Source of the DNA: Microcaldota archaeon
GTDB lineage: Archaea; Micrarchaeota; Micrarchaeia; Micrarchaeales; CABMGC01
Direction of reading: 5' to 3'
Assembly (NCBI GenBank): GCA_021817125.1
Contig: JAKAWC010000004.1
Span: 1-57,627, forward strand
DNA length: 57,627 nucleotides
Made by a program: the position numbers and the translations under genes. A model generated the notes under the pieces. That model worked only from the letters and a program-made list of their open reading frames with translations, did no database searches and was not told the DNA's origin. Shown here piece by piece: positions 57,404 to 57,627 of this stretch (position 1 is the first letter of the stretch; the number at the start of each line of letters is the position of its first letter).

Positions 57404-57521
57404 ATAATCCCGTTTCATATTCCCTTTGCTTAGGTTTGCACGAGCGAAGTTTTTAGATAGTTTCAAGATATATTAAGCACTCTCATTTGCGCATCGCCGT
57501 TTATAGCTTCCCTTGAAAGTT

Positions 57522-57627
57522 TTACAACACTTTCGGTGCAGAAAGTAGCGTCTCTATAGGTATCAACGGTGCGATTCTCCTTATCGTTTCGGACGCCATA
57601 GACTTTACGAACCGGTCGATTGCAAAC
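57522..57627 (-). CDS. Possible C-terminus of an ORF entering from the right edge
   Basis: FAIDRFVKSMASETIRRIAPLIPIETLLSAPKVL*, truncated. Confidence 0.3.
   Translation of the reverse strand, partial: FAIDRFVKSMASETIRRIAPLIPIETLLSAPKVL

Overview
Archaeal chromosomal window, densely coded on both strands. Gene content points to a DPANN/Micrarchaeota-like (ARMAN-type) genome; the best single lineage clue is a long, apparently three-unit tRNA-splicing endonuclease. This lineage call is inference. Recognisable modules: replication/recombination (PCNA, PriL, PriS, GINS-like, RadA); a Complex I-like cluster (nuoA-B-C-D-H-I-J-K-DUF2079-L-N, with nuoM convergent and no nuoE/F/G here); part of the S10 ribosomal cluster (L3-L4-L23-L2-S19-L22-S3-L29-aIF1) with Pcc1 and L15e; a dTTP-synthesis cluster (dcd, dUTPase-like, two-domain ThyX-like); L44e-aIF2alpha-PAC2; TFE; and five tRNA genes (Asp, intron-containing Tyr, Glu, initiator Met, Gly). 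Most notable observations: a polytopic membrane protein carrying two AAA+ domains, 4 bp upstream of nuoM; an rpl29 gene with no ATG/GTG/TTG start, whose best start is ATA behind a strong Shine-Dalgarno; a candidate structured RNA with an ACA trinucleotide in a divergent intergenic region; tandem paralogous zinc-finger microproteins after pcn-priL; an amber-interrupted Cys-rich ORF next to a decayed gene; and ORFans sharing a promoter-like motif. No CRISPR array, IS element or phage module was seen. All assignments come from reading the sequence and ORF track; no database search was run.
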